A stretch of 64,000 nt of DNA from Lepidodermella squamata (Eukaryota > Gastrotricha), in NCBI GenBank assembly GCA_047495785.1, contig JBLDXI010000001.1:620001-684000 (forward strand). Reading direction: 5' to 3'. The number at the start of each line of letters is the position of its first letter. The first letter of the stretch is position 1. Positions 1 through 12,600 of the stretch are shown here, in pieces. Under the pieces are notes generated by a model, which saw only the letters and a list, made by a program, of their open reading frames with translations, was not told where the DNA came from and searched no databases. Made by a program: the position numbers and the translations under genes.

Positions 1-1
1 C

Positions 2-974
2 GAGGCCAAGTTTCATGGAGAGCCATCTTATTCAAGTGATTACCGAGAGTGGAAAATCCCAGAACGCCCCAAAAGATTTCAGCAAATTAAATACAACCCT
101 CCATCAGTTCCGTTCGAGGGCAGTGCTACATACAGCACCGACTTTATTCCAAGGCCTATTCAAAAAGTTGAACCATGTAAGCCTATCAATAATGGCGTCC
201 GAATGGGAGATCAGCCATTCAGCGGCTCAACTGATTACAAGGACACTTTTATTGAGCATCAGATAACACCGAGGTAGGTGCATTCCTACCGTTTGCAATT
301 GGATCTAATTTTGCAAAATAGATATGTCCACCCTCCTGAAGTTTATAACTTGCCAAAAGTACCCGTGGAAAGCATATCTACCTCGATGTCTGATTTTCAG
401 CCTCTCCCGCTGGTAAAAACTGAGGCCATTGTTCCCAAGTCGGAGCTGAGGAATGCCGATGCGAAGTTGGACGATTCAACGACTACCAAGGTATAATTTC
501 CTGTTTCCGGTACTAATCAGAAGTACATATCATCATTTTATGTTACAGTCTGATTACGTCGAATGGCCCGTGGAAAGATTTCGACCTAGATGGCAACGCC
601 CCCAATGGCAGAAATCAGCGGAAAAAGTGGACTATTTTACAACTTCGGCAGAAGATTTCAAACCATACGAGATAAAGCCTATCAAGCGCATCCGCCCTCC
701 ATCGAGGCAACGGAAACTTGACGCGAAGTTCTCATCTGAAACACAATATGCTCAAGATTATCTGAGGTGGGGAGAAGTGGAGCGAACAAAGCCTATTATT
801 CGAGAATCATATCAAGCTTCAGCTGATCCATTCTCCGGGAATAGCACTTACTCAACAACATTTATTGCACATCAATGCGACAAACCAGAGATAATCAAAA
901 AAGATAACAGAAGCAAGGTTTTTCCTTCTATTCCGAACCGGGCGGCCAATAAGCGAACAGTGGCTGCTGCTTGA
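2..974 (+). CDS. SAXO-like protein, 3' part (5' end outside window)
   Basis: Stabiliser of axonemal microtubules (SAXO/FAM154) family, a microtubule-binding repeat protein of cilia and flagella. Exons read as 2-273, 322-490 and 549-974, with introns of 48 and 58 bp; the frame is continuous and the stop is TGA at 972-974. The protein shows repeated modules that match the complete gene at 3906-5493: the RKLDAKF block, D-Y-R-x-W, ERPK, and the pattern P-F-x-G/D-x-T-x-Y-x-x-x-[FY]. The N-terminal Cys-rich block expected of SAXO lies upstream of the window. The intron after the TPR residues matches in position and phase an intron of the second gene. A second intron, after the TTTK residues, is absent there. 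The C-terminus is basic and unlike the second copy. The family assignment is strong; an exact orthologue cannot be fixed. Confidence 0.85.
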
Positions 975-2390
975 TGAAGCTCAATGTAACCTGGCGTTGA
1001 CTGTTTGATGCAACACGTAGTAATTCCTTTAGATGAGAAAACGTCGTATTTTTCTTGAATCATCAATATATTGCTCGTTTGATCGGTTCTGTTACCTGTG
1101 AAGCTATGCCAATCTATGCATCATTATTTTGGATATTCGGCGTATACTCATTTCTATCAAGCTATTACATCAACCTGTACTTTTTTGAATGCGTAAGAAC
1201 ATGAAAATGTGAATGCATTCGAAATCGAGGCCAACCTAGAGGTGCATCGTAAAGCATTTCAGTCTTTTTGTTATATGTATATATTTCTCTATCCCGGACC
1301 ATTGCAATCCCGGAACCAAAATACCGCCCATCCGCAATTTTCCCAAGTCAAAGCTTACTATATGATTACCGGTAACCGAGAGGCTTTTTCTTTTCTATAT
1401 AATGTCTTTCGCCGAAACATTCCTTACAACATATGAGCCTTAAAAACAGCTATCCTGTAGCGTATTGACTTTTTGCAGCATTGCAGCCTTGAAACAGCTT
1501 ATTTCTTGCACTATTATGATCGGCACTCGCATGAAATTATTGAATTTTTGATTAATTAGATCAAATTAAGAATTTTACTTCGCATTCTTTAATTTCTTGA
1601 AATTATTTATATATCATTTTCTTATTATTTTGTATTTTGTTGTCACTTATTTTCTGAAGTACAAAATCATTTTAGTTTGTAACTTTACCCCGTAATACAA
1701 ATACAATCATATCGGATCCTTCTGTGAAATCTGAATAATAAAAATTGAGCTTCAATTAGTCAATCATTTTATTATTCCTTATTCAAATCGAAAATGTGGT
1801 ATTGCGTTTTATGCGATCTATGTATATAGTTAACCAATTCGAACAAGCGGACGCCAGGCACCCCAGACCGAGAATTTCATCATTGTCATTCTGATATGAA
1901 GAGCGCAAAATTTGTAATATACTCACTGTAATCATATTCAAGAAAACATAAGCAATATTTGTTGTTTTTTCGGTAATTTGTTTGCATTCAATTCGTTTTC
2001 ATTAAGCATTTCAGTTTTTCCTTGAAAAATGCACAGGAAGACTAGGGAGAGTTCAGCAGGAATGCTGTTTCACCTGACAACCACCCGAAATGCAAAGGAT
2101 ACGCGGAATGCCGCCGCCGAACTTGATGACTCATCTGATTTTACAATAATGCCGATTTTCGAGGCAGATAAAAGAAATGCTCGGGCTAAACTAACTTTTA
2201 GGAGATGGCGAGTGATGTGACCTAGCGAGGTATTACACCTAATCAAATAGTGCCTACGTAACAGATTCTTAACGGGTCACAAAATCCTCCAAGGCTAACG
2301 ATGCAATCGAGTTTACATCACACACGCTTGTCTATTAAGGTGTATGGTTCATTTTGGCACACACCTGTTCAACTCCAGAGTCGTCAAAAT

Positions 2391-2410
2391 CCCCCCCTCC
2401 GCCCCCCCCC
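2391..2410. repeat. Poly-C rich tract
   Basis: A run of 7 C, then TCCG, then 9 C, about 120 bases before the fold-back element. It is low-complexity sequence. Confidence 0.85.
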
Positions 2411-2529
2411 TTAATTTTCACCATTAACTGTAACTGTATCTCAAATCCAAAAATAAAGCAATGGGTTCATGTCTAGGTATCCTAGACATTCAGGTTAGCC
2501 TTTTCTTCGTCTTTCGAACGGTACTTCGC

Positions 2530-3130
2530 TCCTTGTGAGTAATATGAGACGCAACCCAAGAAAACGTACCAAATTGAAATCAGCGTTTTTTTTTAAAGCA
2601 ACAGCTGCTGCGTGTTTATTATTGCATAAAGCCCCATTTTTGTTTGATGCGAGAGAAAATTTGGTACGTTTTCTTGGGTTGCGTCTCATATAGAGGAGAT
2701 GAAGCTTGCGCGCACGCACACGCAATTGTATAGGGCTATTGTGCGACCAGCGCGCTGTATGATTTACTGATCTAAAAAGTGGGGTTTGGTTTTCTTGAGG
2801 TAACTTTTTTATTATAAGGAATTTCGGAGAAATTTTTGCAGATTGGGACAATTCGACTCAAAATACGGTCGCTAGGGCGTCTGAAAAAGGGTCATTTTCG
2901 CTAGATTTTGTGATTTTTCGACGTTTGAGCTCGAGCGCTCAAATTTGACAAGAGATAATTCTAAAATTGAAAACGTGAGCGACTGTATTTTGAGTCGAGC
3001 TTTCCGAATCTGCAAAAAAATTTCCGAAATTCCTTATAATAAAAAAGTTACCTCAAGAAAACGCGCGCGGTCGCACAGCTCGAGCTGTGTGCGCGCGCAA
3101 GCTTCATCTCCTCTATATTACTCACAAGCT
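2530..3130. mobile_element. Fold-back element with long inverted arms
   Basis: The stretch from about 2690 to 2872 reappears reverse-complemented at about 2975-3115. Shared blocks in order are GTGAGTAAT, ATAGAGGAGATGAAGCTTGC, a GC-rich segment, then TTTTCTTGAGGTAAC, TTTATTATAAGGAATTTCGG, GCAGATT and CGACTCAAAATAC. A loop of about 100 bp separates the arms. The arms differ by small changes, so the element is not recent. The left arm is interrupted by the 144-bp element at 2545-2688. No transposase is visible, so it is a non-autonomous fold-back or MITE-like repeat. Confidence 0.8.
2545..2688. mobile_element. Nested 144-bp MITE with 31-bp perfect terminal inverted repeats
   Basis: The ends 2545-2575 and 2658-2688 are perfect reverse complements over 31 bp, beginning TGAGACGCAACCC. 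TA flanks both sides (2543-2544 and 2689-2690). The undisturbed right arm of the host fold-back shows the empty site GTGAGTAATATAGAGGAG, so removing the element plus one TA restores it. The TA duplication resembles Tc1/mariner-type MITEs. Because the flank is ATAT, the exact duplication length is ambiguous. Confidence 0.85.
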
Positions 3131-3905
3131 TCGCTCAAGAGTTCTCCGTCTTAAAACCTCCAAGATAACTGTGCGAAAGTCGCCCCTATTTAGGGTGCCA
3201 ATTTGACAACGACTCCCGACTGGAAAAGTTTGACAATATGAGTAGAACATAAAATGTTACGAGTTACGACGATATATTCGAACTCATTCCACCATGCTGA
3301 TCTCCCTAGTATCTTATGGCAAATCCTGAAACTACAGCCGAGGTGGCCGGATAACACGCCTTTCATGGAATTACAGCTAGCGTTGAAGTTAGTGTCTAAA
3401 AGGAAACGCAGAACAACAATCTTGAAATGAAAATGAAATTGAAATTGTTTATTGTTTACTGTTCACTTTACACATAACACTATTCCTTCGATCTTTCGAT
3501 CTCCAACTTAGACCATGTAAACGCGGTAACCCAATAGCTCATCCCGGTATTTTTTTCCTTTTTTTGTTCTTCAGTAGGACCGATGCCGCAACCTCAACGC
3601 TCGACCGAGACGAAGCCGGCAACACGATAGCTTGAAAGCCGTCGCCGTGGAGATGTTGCTCGCGCGTAATTTCATAATTTCATTGCCACATATATTTTGA
3701 TTAAATTTAAAATAATGTTTTTAAATTAATAATATTGTATATTCCATCATTTGGTTTTTTGATTCCTTGGAAACGTAGTTTGTTGTTGTCAACCTTGTCC
3801 ATCGTCTATAACTAAGGCTTTTCTTCGCTTCTATCTCGCCATTTGAGCGTCTATACCGCAATTTCCGCATTAAACCTTCGATTTGTTTAACCGCATCAGT
3901 CTGAA

Positions 3906-5493
3906 ATGGTTAGAAAGTGTATCTGTCAAATTTGCACTTGTGGGTAAGTGACATTGCCGGCGATTAACCCTGAATTTTATTTTGTTGTTACTCAGGCGGC
4001 ATAAGTGCCCCCACCACCCGAACACTATCCCCGCTGAAGGGCATGGTCCATGTCTGCTCACGGAATACCGGACTTCTTACGTGGATCAGCCTTTTGCTGC
4101 TCGAGAGCCCTTCAAGCCCAGACAGGACATTCACATGAACACTGGTCCAATCTCAGATCTCACGACTCACAAAGCTGATTACATCCCTCATCCCTTTGAG
4201 CGCCCATCTCGCCACCAGGCGGCCGAATGGGCGCCACCACCTGGCAACATTGACTTCACGTCAAGCTACAAAACAGTAATTTGCATCATGTTTTTATTAC
4301 GTGTCGTTAACTCAGCTATGTAACTGTAGGAATATACACCAAAACCGGGAGAACGCGTTCACATGATTCGTCCTGAGATGGGACAGCGAAAACTGGACGC
4401 AAAGTTTATTGGAGAGCCGAGCTACAAGAGCGACTACAGAGCTTGGCAACTACCTGATCGGACCAAGCCTGTTCATACACAGGAATACCAGCCTTCTTCC
4501 GCTCCATTCGAAGGTCAGGCTACATACACTCACGATTATACCGCACATCCAATGGAGATGAGGAAGCCGTTCAAGCCATCGAACAATTCAAAGACATCCG
4601 ATGCCCCATTCGATGATTCTACTGACTACAAATCGAGTTATGTCAAGCACGCTATTCCGCCAAGGTTTGCAATTGATTGATAGCGTTCTCCGACGACCAA
4701 GTATACATTTTTCCTTTTGTCTTGTAGAGAGATTCATGCCAAGGATGAATATGCACCTCCATCTGTCCCCTTCGATGGTTTGACCAGCCATCAGCGAGAT
4801 TTTCAACCTCTTCCTATTACAAAGGTTGAAAGCATGAAGCCGAGGCAAGGTGCATTCACTTCCAATGTTCCGCTTGATGATGCTACCACTAACAAGGTCG
4901 ATTACGTTGCGTGGCCTATTGAGAAGCAAGCACCGAAAGCTCGTGCAGAATGGCAAAAGCCACCAGGCGAGATGGATGGAACAACTACTCACAAAACCGA
5001 CTATAAACCTTACGCGGTTCAGCCAGTATCTCACACGCGACCACCATCACGAACCCGCAAACTGGACGCCCCGTTTCAAGGAGACACAAACTACCGCAAA
5101 GATTACCAAGGATGGCAACTGGGAGAGAGGCCAAAGCCCATCATTAGAGAGGAATATCACGGGCCCTCAGCTCCTTTCCAAGGTGCCAGTAATTACACCA
5201 CCAGCTATATTCAGCACCCTCTTCAGCAACAACAACGCGGTGGTCCGAATAGAGAAGCCTTCCGATCTGATGCTCCATTTGATGATCGCACCAATTACAA
5301 AATGGAGTACACGCCTAAAGAGATTGAAATTTGCCCTGCTCAGGTTATCGACCGTAGTGGGCAATACCGCTTCGTTGCAGAAGACAACGCGGGCCACAGA
5401 TTCTACAAACCGACAAGTGAACCAGAAACGCCGCCGAACAACAACGGCTCTGTGCAACATCGCGTTTCCTCAGTTCCTGTTGGCCGAAAATAA
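3906..5493 (+). CDS. SAXO-like microtubule-stabilising protein, complete
   Basis: Complete SAXO-family gene. Exons 3906-3943, 3996-4275, 4330-4664 and 4728-5493 give about 472 residues, close to human SAXO1. The N-terminus has the diagnostic Cys block C-x-C-x-x-C-x-CGRH-x-CPH followed by a conserved CLLTEY stretch, as in vertebrate SAXO1/2. This region is known to target centrioles and cilia. The rest is made of repeated Mn-type modules (PFDDxTxYKxxY, TTHKxDYxP, RKLDAxF...DYxxW) that bind and stabilise microtubules. The start ATG opens the Cys block directly. It lies tandem to a second SAXO copy upstream (2-974) with a repeat-filled gap between. An acceptor-like AG sits six bases before the ATG. 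The likely role is in sperm flagella or ciliated sensory cells, by inference. Confidence 0.92.
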
Positions 5494-6676
5494 ATAACAA
5501 AACTGTCTTCTAATGAAAATCGAAATTAATATCTGTTTGATAATTCAACGTCATAATTTTTCATTGCTAATTTGGTTAAGCAAACCTTCGTATGATCTTA
5601 TTTTACCAAAATACTAATCTTTAAATTTACTTAATCTCTTGTCTGTGGGAAGTTTAGAAATTAAAAGCATGAGACATTTTTGACGGTTTATTTTTCATAA
5701 GAAACACATAACACAACTGGTTTGCCGAGTGCTGTCCATCTTCTATCCGGACTCATTATCTACTGTTTTTTAGACAGAGCTTATCGCATATTATGACCAG
5801 CGTTGCATGCTTCATCGACAGACATCAAACAAGCTATTTTTATTTTTCAAATCTGAGAAATTCATCGAACACCTTGATGTTTCATTAATGTGCTATTTCT
5901 CTATTAATTCTATAACGTGAATCTTATTGCGAGATGCAACTTTGTCTGAACGTTGCAGTAAACTTATTTTGATTTGATGATAATATATTATATTTAGGAC
6001 TGATTGTAAAACCACAAATAAAAATCATTTATCACTGTAACTGCACCAGTTCTTTTGTTGTTGTGAAGTCCCGAGTCCTAGAATGAATGAGCACTTGCCA
6101 ACAACAACCGGGCTCAATCTACAAGTCCTCAGTGAGTAATTCATCGGCGTTACCAACGTGACATCAATGCGATGTGGTGAAAACAAGATACCGATCGATA
6201 AAACAAGCCTACAAAATCATCAGATCAATAGGCGTCGTTTCGTTGCCAGGTATTTCGCGCCTGTCGCTCACAACCTTACACAGGGGGTATGATCAATGTT
6301 TTTATGACTAACTAAGAAAATAACTCATGTGGTTTCCAGCGCAAAACTGCGATAGAGTAATTATGTGAGTTTTATTATCTTCTCTCTTCCAGAAGCAGTG
6401 TAAAATTAAAAAAGTAGAGACAGCCCGATGCTATAACAATCGATTTTCTAACGCAATTTTCCAGCTTCGTCAGTTCTACGAACATGTAAAGAGAAACAAA
6501 AAGTAGGCAGTGGGTTTTGACGATAAGCTTATCAATAATTGAACGTAATATATTTCATTTTTTTCGTACAAGGAAATTTTATCGCGCATGGCTGCCGTTT
6601 CCTTTAACGGTTTCGCGCACCGGATTTGTATGAAATCTATGAAATCCAAACACTAGACCCGTCTCGATGAAAAAAC
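5494..6676. other. Intergenic, convergent 3' flanks
   Basis: Tail-to-tail gap between SAXO (plus) and the TSP1/Ig gene (minus). It is AT-rich, with AATAAA-type hexamers such as the one near 6016-6021 on the plus strand. I see no gene or repeat. Confidence 0.6.
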
Positions 6677-9611
6677 CTATCGACGCCGTTTCTTAGAACA
6701 TTCAGGAGCGAGGCAAAACGTATAGTCGAGAGGTCTTTCTATCGTGGCGCAATAGCTTTCGTCCAGGTAGAGCATGTCAAACTCCGAAGGCCGATTCAAA
6801 GGCTGACAGCGAACCGATAGATCAAGTATGGCTATGTCGAAATTGCTTAGACACCGTTGCGTATCACACTGAAAAATGAGATTAAAAGCAAACATGAATG
6901 CAATTTTACGTAAAAGAGTCATTACTGTTCCAGTTTTTTGAATAGTCCAACTAGGAGAAAGTGTTGATCGACATTTATCTGTAAATGGAGCCTGCAATAA
7001 CGCTGGCTCTTTTGCTCGAGAAGCACTATTGGTTCTGATTTGTTTCGAGTGAATTTCTTCCAGTTCCAAGCATATATTTCTGTGGAGAAAACTGATTGCT
7101 GACGGCTGTGAGATCGCCGATTCCTCCGAATCGCTACTACGACGAATCGCGCACCCAACAACGCAGGATTTTGAGTCGAATTCGACACAATTATCACGAT
7201 TTTCACTATGACATTTGTCCGAAACATACAGCGATGCTTCTAGTTTCTTATTCCAGGCTGCTGTTGTCAAGAAATTGAACTTATGTTTGATTGTTTCGTT
7301 AGCCTGGTCGAAAATAACACTGTCGACCCTTTGCCATTTGAATGTTGTGGTAGTTTCGAGTCCGAAATGGCTTCGCATAGTCTCCACGTTAGGCATGACA
7401 ACTATTTGACTGGTAAACTCCGATATCGTCTGATCGGGTTGCCTGATCAAGCATGAATAGTTACCAGCTGAATCTAGAGAAATCGGTTTAGCGTGATACA
7501 ACGAGCTGGTCAGTACAGATGGGCGGGCCGACACCCAATTCTGTGTTACTGGTTGGCCGTCTTTCAGCCATTCGATTGAAGAATTTACGGAGGCGGGGCA
7601 AATCAGCGTAATCGATGAATGAGAAGACGGAAGCGCGTATATGTGACCGCCAACAAAATGAGTTATTTCAACAGCCTCAGCCCTGAATTGCAAATAAAAT
7701 AGAATGCACAAAAATAAACAGTGATAGCGACGTCCTTACAGGTAAACATGCGTGGACGGGTCAAACAGAGTTTCCAATTCGGCGCATTTCGCTAAGGTGA
7801 GGCAGCGTCGAGCAGAGACTGGCCGGTGATTTGGTGTTGATAGCTCTTGTTGGTGATCCTCACAGACTGCATCTTGGACGTATTCATAATAACCAGCTCG
7901 TATCGGGAGAATGCAAGACACGTTACGTAATTGCCAGCCGACACCACAGACCTCGCTACACTGTTTTCGATTTTAAATTCAAAAACTGTAACTCTTTAAT
8001 TATTGAGACACTACCTCAGACCAAGGTCCTGTCTTCCAGATAGGATTACACGGTCCTGCATTGCAAGAAATCGCTGAAGGTGGACGATCGAATGGTTGGC
8101 ACATGAACTCGGGCAGTTCTTCGTCTAGGCTTATTTCGGGCTGACGGCGAATGCAGCGCGATGATTGGAACTTTATGCCGGTGCCACAGGTGACCGAACA
8201 ATCGCTAGTATTCGTTATTTGCCACTCGGGCAAACAAGAATCCGTGCCGCACAATTCGTACTTTTCGATTGGTCGACTTCTGTTGGCACAGTGGTAGTCA
8301 TCCACAGGCTTTTGGGTAGTTTCTGTTATGCCAAAACACAGTACCAAGTTCTTACGGTAACCACCTCCACAAGTTTGACTACACGTGGAAAAGCCTGGAG
8401 AAAGTATATTAAGATATGGGCATGAAAATATGGCGGGGTTTATCGACTAACCTGTTTCGACCCATTCAAAGGCCTGGAACTGTTCATCCGGCTCATCTGG
8501 CTCGTCTTTGAAGTTCCCACACGACACAAAATAAGTTTTACAGGGCTCTTGCTCGTGGGGTTTGACCTGTCCAGCGCATTCTTCCTCTGGAATGTCAGCA
8601 TACAAGCGAAGCTCGGGAAAATAACGCCGGCATTGGACAACCCTGTACCGAATACCCGGCTTTGTGCCACACGTTCGGCTGCATTGACTCCATTCGCCAG
8701 TTTGGTATTTAGGTTTCAAATCACGTGGCTGGACGCGCACGATCAACTCTGGCCGTTGTTGCGCGTAATTACCACCTTGTCGTGCTTCCATAGAAATCTT
8801 GCTCGAGCGAACGCATGTATCATCTGGGAAGCTGTTGCAAGGTCTTTGAGACTGCGGTCGTAGTAGCGGATCACATGGCTGCCGTTTTGGCAGCTTTCGG
8901 AGGCAGCGAATTTGACGTGTTTGAATACCGCTACTACACGAAGCCGAGCACTTGGACCACGGTGAAACTCGCCAGTGGGAACAGCGCTGCGTTGGGCATA
9001 TTTTCTCGTCTGGCGGTTTCGCTTGACCGGTTCGGGCACACACGTGATCGGCAACCTCTTCGAAGGCTGGTCCGGCGGGCGGGAGTGCTGTTCCGTAGCG
9101 AACACACGTGACTCGACGTTGCACAACGCCGAGGCCACAGTTTGCCGAGCAGTTTTCCCATAAACCTACCTCCCAGCGAGGCTCGCAGTCTGCAAGTTTA
9201 CAACTTCGCTTTATTGTCAGCGGCTTGCGATTAGGGTCACATTTACTATCAGGTACCTATGGAAAAAACTTAGGGAGTGATGGAAAAAACTACAATTATC
9301 TCTTATACAAATTTTCCGGTCGTGGGCGAATAGCATCGATAGTTGACTCCAATGACACCAATGCCACAGGTAACCGAGCATGAGGTTGCCTGTTCGCGCC
9401 ATGTGAAACGATGAACAACTGATGTGGAAATGTTCCGACGATGTAGCCGGATGTACTGCGATGAGGGTATTGGCAAGGCAATTGGCTGGTGGTTGTCGTT
9501 ATTGGTGCTTGAGCTGATGAGTCGCTGGCGTTGTCGGTGCCCGATGGCATGTGAGGCGAAGCAACATAAGACGCCGAGATATACAACAAGCAGCGTTTTA
9601 ATTTCGGCCAT
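6677..9611 (-). CDS. Secreted ADAMTS-like protein: seven TSP1 repeats plus Ig domain
   Basis: Exons on the minus strand: 9309-9611, 8452-9256, 8015-8394, 7740-7960, 6926-7682 and 6677-6868, about 885 residues. It opens with a signal peptide (hydrophobic core LLVVYLGVLCCFA). Seven thrombospondin type 1 repeats follow, each with W-x-x-C-S-x-T/S-CG and spaced cysteines: W-x-EQATSCSVTCG, LWENCSANCG, PWSKCSASC, EWSQCSRTCG, GFSTCSQTCG, TSDCSVTCG and PWSECSEVCG. An Ig-like domain spans about residues 575-660, with the ICP...W...AGNYSC pattern. A Cys-rich tail ends in KKRRR. There is no metalloprotease or catalytic HExxH, so it resembles ADAMTSL/punctin matrix proteins rather than ADAMTS enzymes. The role is probably extracellular matrix or microfibril binding. 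The last 57-bp intron is a multiple of three without stops, so its splicing is inferred. Confidence 0.88.
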
Positions 9612-12600
9612 TTTCGCCAGCAGTTTCCACAGCTCGAACCAGTAACATATTAATTCATAGCAAATACGCGAAGATAAGTCATATTATAAATTATCTACAG
9701 GTGAAAAATGATGTGATAGGTATGGTTAGGTGCTATAATTTCGACATTGGCCAGACAAATAAGTCCATTGCTGCAATGCAGACTAACCTAATTTGCAAGC
9801 GCCAAGGAATAAACTGTGTCCACCCCAATTGCTGAGTGTGGCTTTACGCTGGAGGTGTAAATTAGCCTGTTTAACCAACGTTATCGCACTTTCTCATGTT
9901 GCCGCTTGTTATCTTTCGCCCGGTGTCCTCAGATGTATAATCATCTGACGAAAAAACCTAACAAGACTCTCTTAGGAAGAAAATGACTTCTGAAAGTTAA
10001 AAAAATGCTAAAGAAGAAATCGAAAAGAATCCTCGAAATTAAAAGCTGAAACAACTGATGGATAGAAGAAAGTAATGTATACAGACGTGTTGGCTACGTC
10101 GGTGCAAGAAACCTGAGTTCGCCAAGTGTCAAACTATTGTAAAAAGAAATATTTGCCAATCACGACGATGTTATAATATGATAAACATAGCCGTATACGT
10201 TTCTTCGCAATTTATCTGATTTCATCATTTGTGATTCGCTTTTTCGTTTGCCGGCAATGCAAATTGCACGCAGCTTAGAGATACTCGGAAAGTACCTGCA
10301 TCTTATGGCAAAATTTCGTGCCATAGAAGTTTAACATAGGGGAAGGAAACTATGGGCCATTCGCTCTTTTCAGAAATGAGCTGCCAACTGGCCAAGATAA
10401 GGGTCTTAATTATTTTTTTAATATAGTGGAAATTATGTCGTATTTACAGGTGGTAGCACTCATGCGTTGATTGCTAAACGGGAGAAATAAGCGATTATAG
10501 TTATCGCAAAAAAGAGCTAATATCTAATATACTCAGAAGGTTACTCTAATACGGATGTTCCAGCTAAATCACGGCGCAGAGGGGCCATTAGGCGATCATT
10601 ACAAGTTCAACAGATAAGTATTGCTTATAATGTGGCTGAACCTATATTTTGGTAATAATAGCCCACGGAAGGGAATACGAGCAACTTACTACAAGATAAC
10701 CTCATGTTTTGTTGCATTCAATAAGAAACACAGCTTTTCAGGTAAATAATTAAGGTTCAAGTTGGGACGTTGGGAAAGAACTCAGGTATTATTAACGAAA
10801 GTAGGTCGGAATAGAGGTCGTGTGAAAAGTCAGTTAACCGTAAAAAAATAACCTGGAGCTAATAAAACGTGCTGCAAAAAACCAGACATATTCGAGATCG
10901 CGATATTCGGCTAATTTGAGCACTCATATAAGTAATGGTTCTTTTAGATATCACGGCGAAAAGATTGGCTTATCCACACCACGTGCTTGCAGTGGGACGC
11001 GTGTGTTTCGCCGCACGCCTCGCCGCATCAAGAGAGTGGGTACCATACGACAAGACAGCAGCGCGTCGTTTGCGATCGCATCACTCGCCGAGCAACGCAG
11101 TGCGGAAGCTTTATTCACGTGTCGTGCAGCCGCCGAACAAGCACCAGCGCTCTTCTTCGCCATGTTTCATAAGCGAACATGACTGTGTACCAATTATGCG
11201 GGCAATATATTACCACGCCTCAAGTGGATGAAAGGTTTGCGAGCCATCATCATCGAAGAAGCTGCTTTAATGCGCAAATACTTGATAACTCGGGGACAAG
11301 TTATTTACGGCAAAACAGTAGACCAATGACGATAATTACACTACAGCTAATTTAAGGATTTCATCCCATGTTATCAATTGAAATGACCGGTAAAACGATA
11401 TGCAAAAGGAATGCGCAAGAAAATGGAAACACTCATACCATAAAACAGAGCTAGTCTATGCTATAAAAGGCAACGAGTTTTTTCGCAATTCATTGTGCAA
11501 TCAGTGCTCGCTTACCATCCTCCACGCTTGGATGAAATGCGTGTTTTTTTTACGTGTTTTATATAACAAAACTATTTCCAAACCAACACAAGTATGCATC
11601 TTGTATCTGAGAAACGTCGTGCATGGCTTGTCAAAACACCAAGATCAAGTGGTGATTGTGGCTACTGACTTGGCTATGCGATTTATGGACTATTATCTGG
11701 GGAAAAGTTATTATTTGAACAAGATATTGTTCTGCAATCGGGAACAAACGTTACCGCTGAGACAAAGCTGGTATATAATGGTATTTTTAAGCAGGTAATA
11801 ATGTAATAGCAGAGGGGACGAGCAAATGACATAACATCAATGTTACCTGTCTAGTCAAGTGGCCAGCGAAAACTCTCCACTTAGGCTTGCGGCAGCCTTG
11901 CGTGCCGCTCCCCCGACTCATCTCGCGGCCGGTAATTATTCGTCTCTTCGCTTTATTTACCGTCATTATGCCAAGGATCAGTAAATGAGGCCCGAGAAAT
12001 GGCTACTTCTTTGGGATATAATGAAATGATACTTTCAAGCCGAACCCTCCTAAATAACGCCGCGTCTATCATCCAGCGCACCAAAGCGTATCATTCCTAT
12101 TAGGATAAAGGTCTTGGTGCGAGTCCTAAAAGCTAGAAGCAAACGAGCGAAACGTAAAAAAGGGATCGCTGCACCTGTGAAATAGGCAGTTACAGAAACC
12201 TAGTCTTTGTAGTAATTAATTTAGATACTTCCATATTTTGAAACGTAAAAACGGCATGAATAAAGATTAACTGTCGCGTAAACATCACCGAAAACCGCTA
12301 ACAAACCCGCGAGATGTGCGATATATAATCATCACCGGCATCATTATAATGCAGTGGATCGCACAAGGTGCCGGTATAAGTAACGCGACGAATTAATAAT
12401 TAGGTCTCAAGTTATAATCCGACGTTGGAACATGCGAATTATTCTTACAAAACAAGCGGCCTCGCGAAGAGATGCAGCTTTGTTGTCACCGATGTGTTGC
12501 TGCCTGTTAAGAAACAAAACCGCTAGCAACTATAGGAAATAAAAACAATTACGCGTTACTATCACAAATAGCTTTATCGCGATTCCGGTCTATAACCCTT

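Larger units (their letters stand above)
975..3905. other. Intergenic, repeat-bearing gap
   Basis: No convincing gene lies between the two SAXO copies. It holds a C-rich tract at 2391-2410, a fold-back element at about 2530-3130 with a nested small inverted-repeat element, and AT-rich 3' flank from 1440 to 1800. Short open frames here (for example 1209-1436 and 2029-2220) show no family resemblance or splice context. The end of the gap holds an acceptor-like AG at 3898-3899, six bases before the next start codon. Confidence 0.6.

Noticed and set aside
10935-11231. Overlapping open frames up to 98 codons on both strands
   Set aside because: The stretch is GC-richer and open by chance in several frames. 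No frame resembles a protein family and none has consistent splice sites.
11400-11798. 132-codon plus-strand frame
   Set aside because: AT-rich composition, no domain, no signal peptide and no neighbouring exons.
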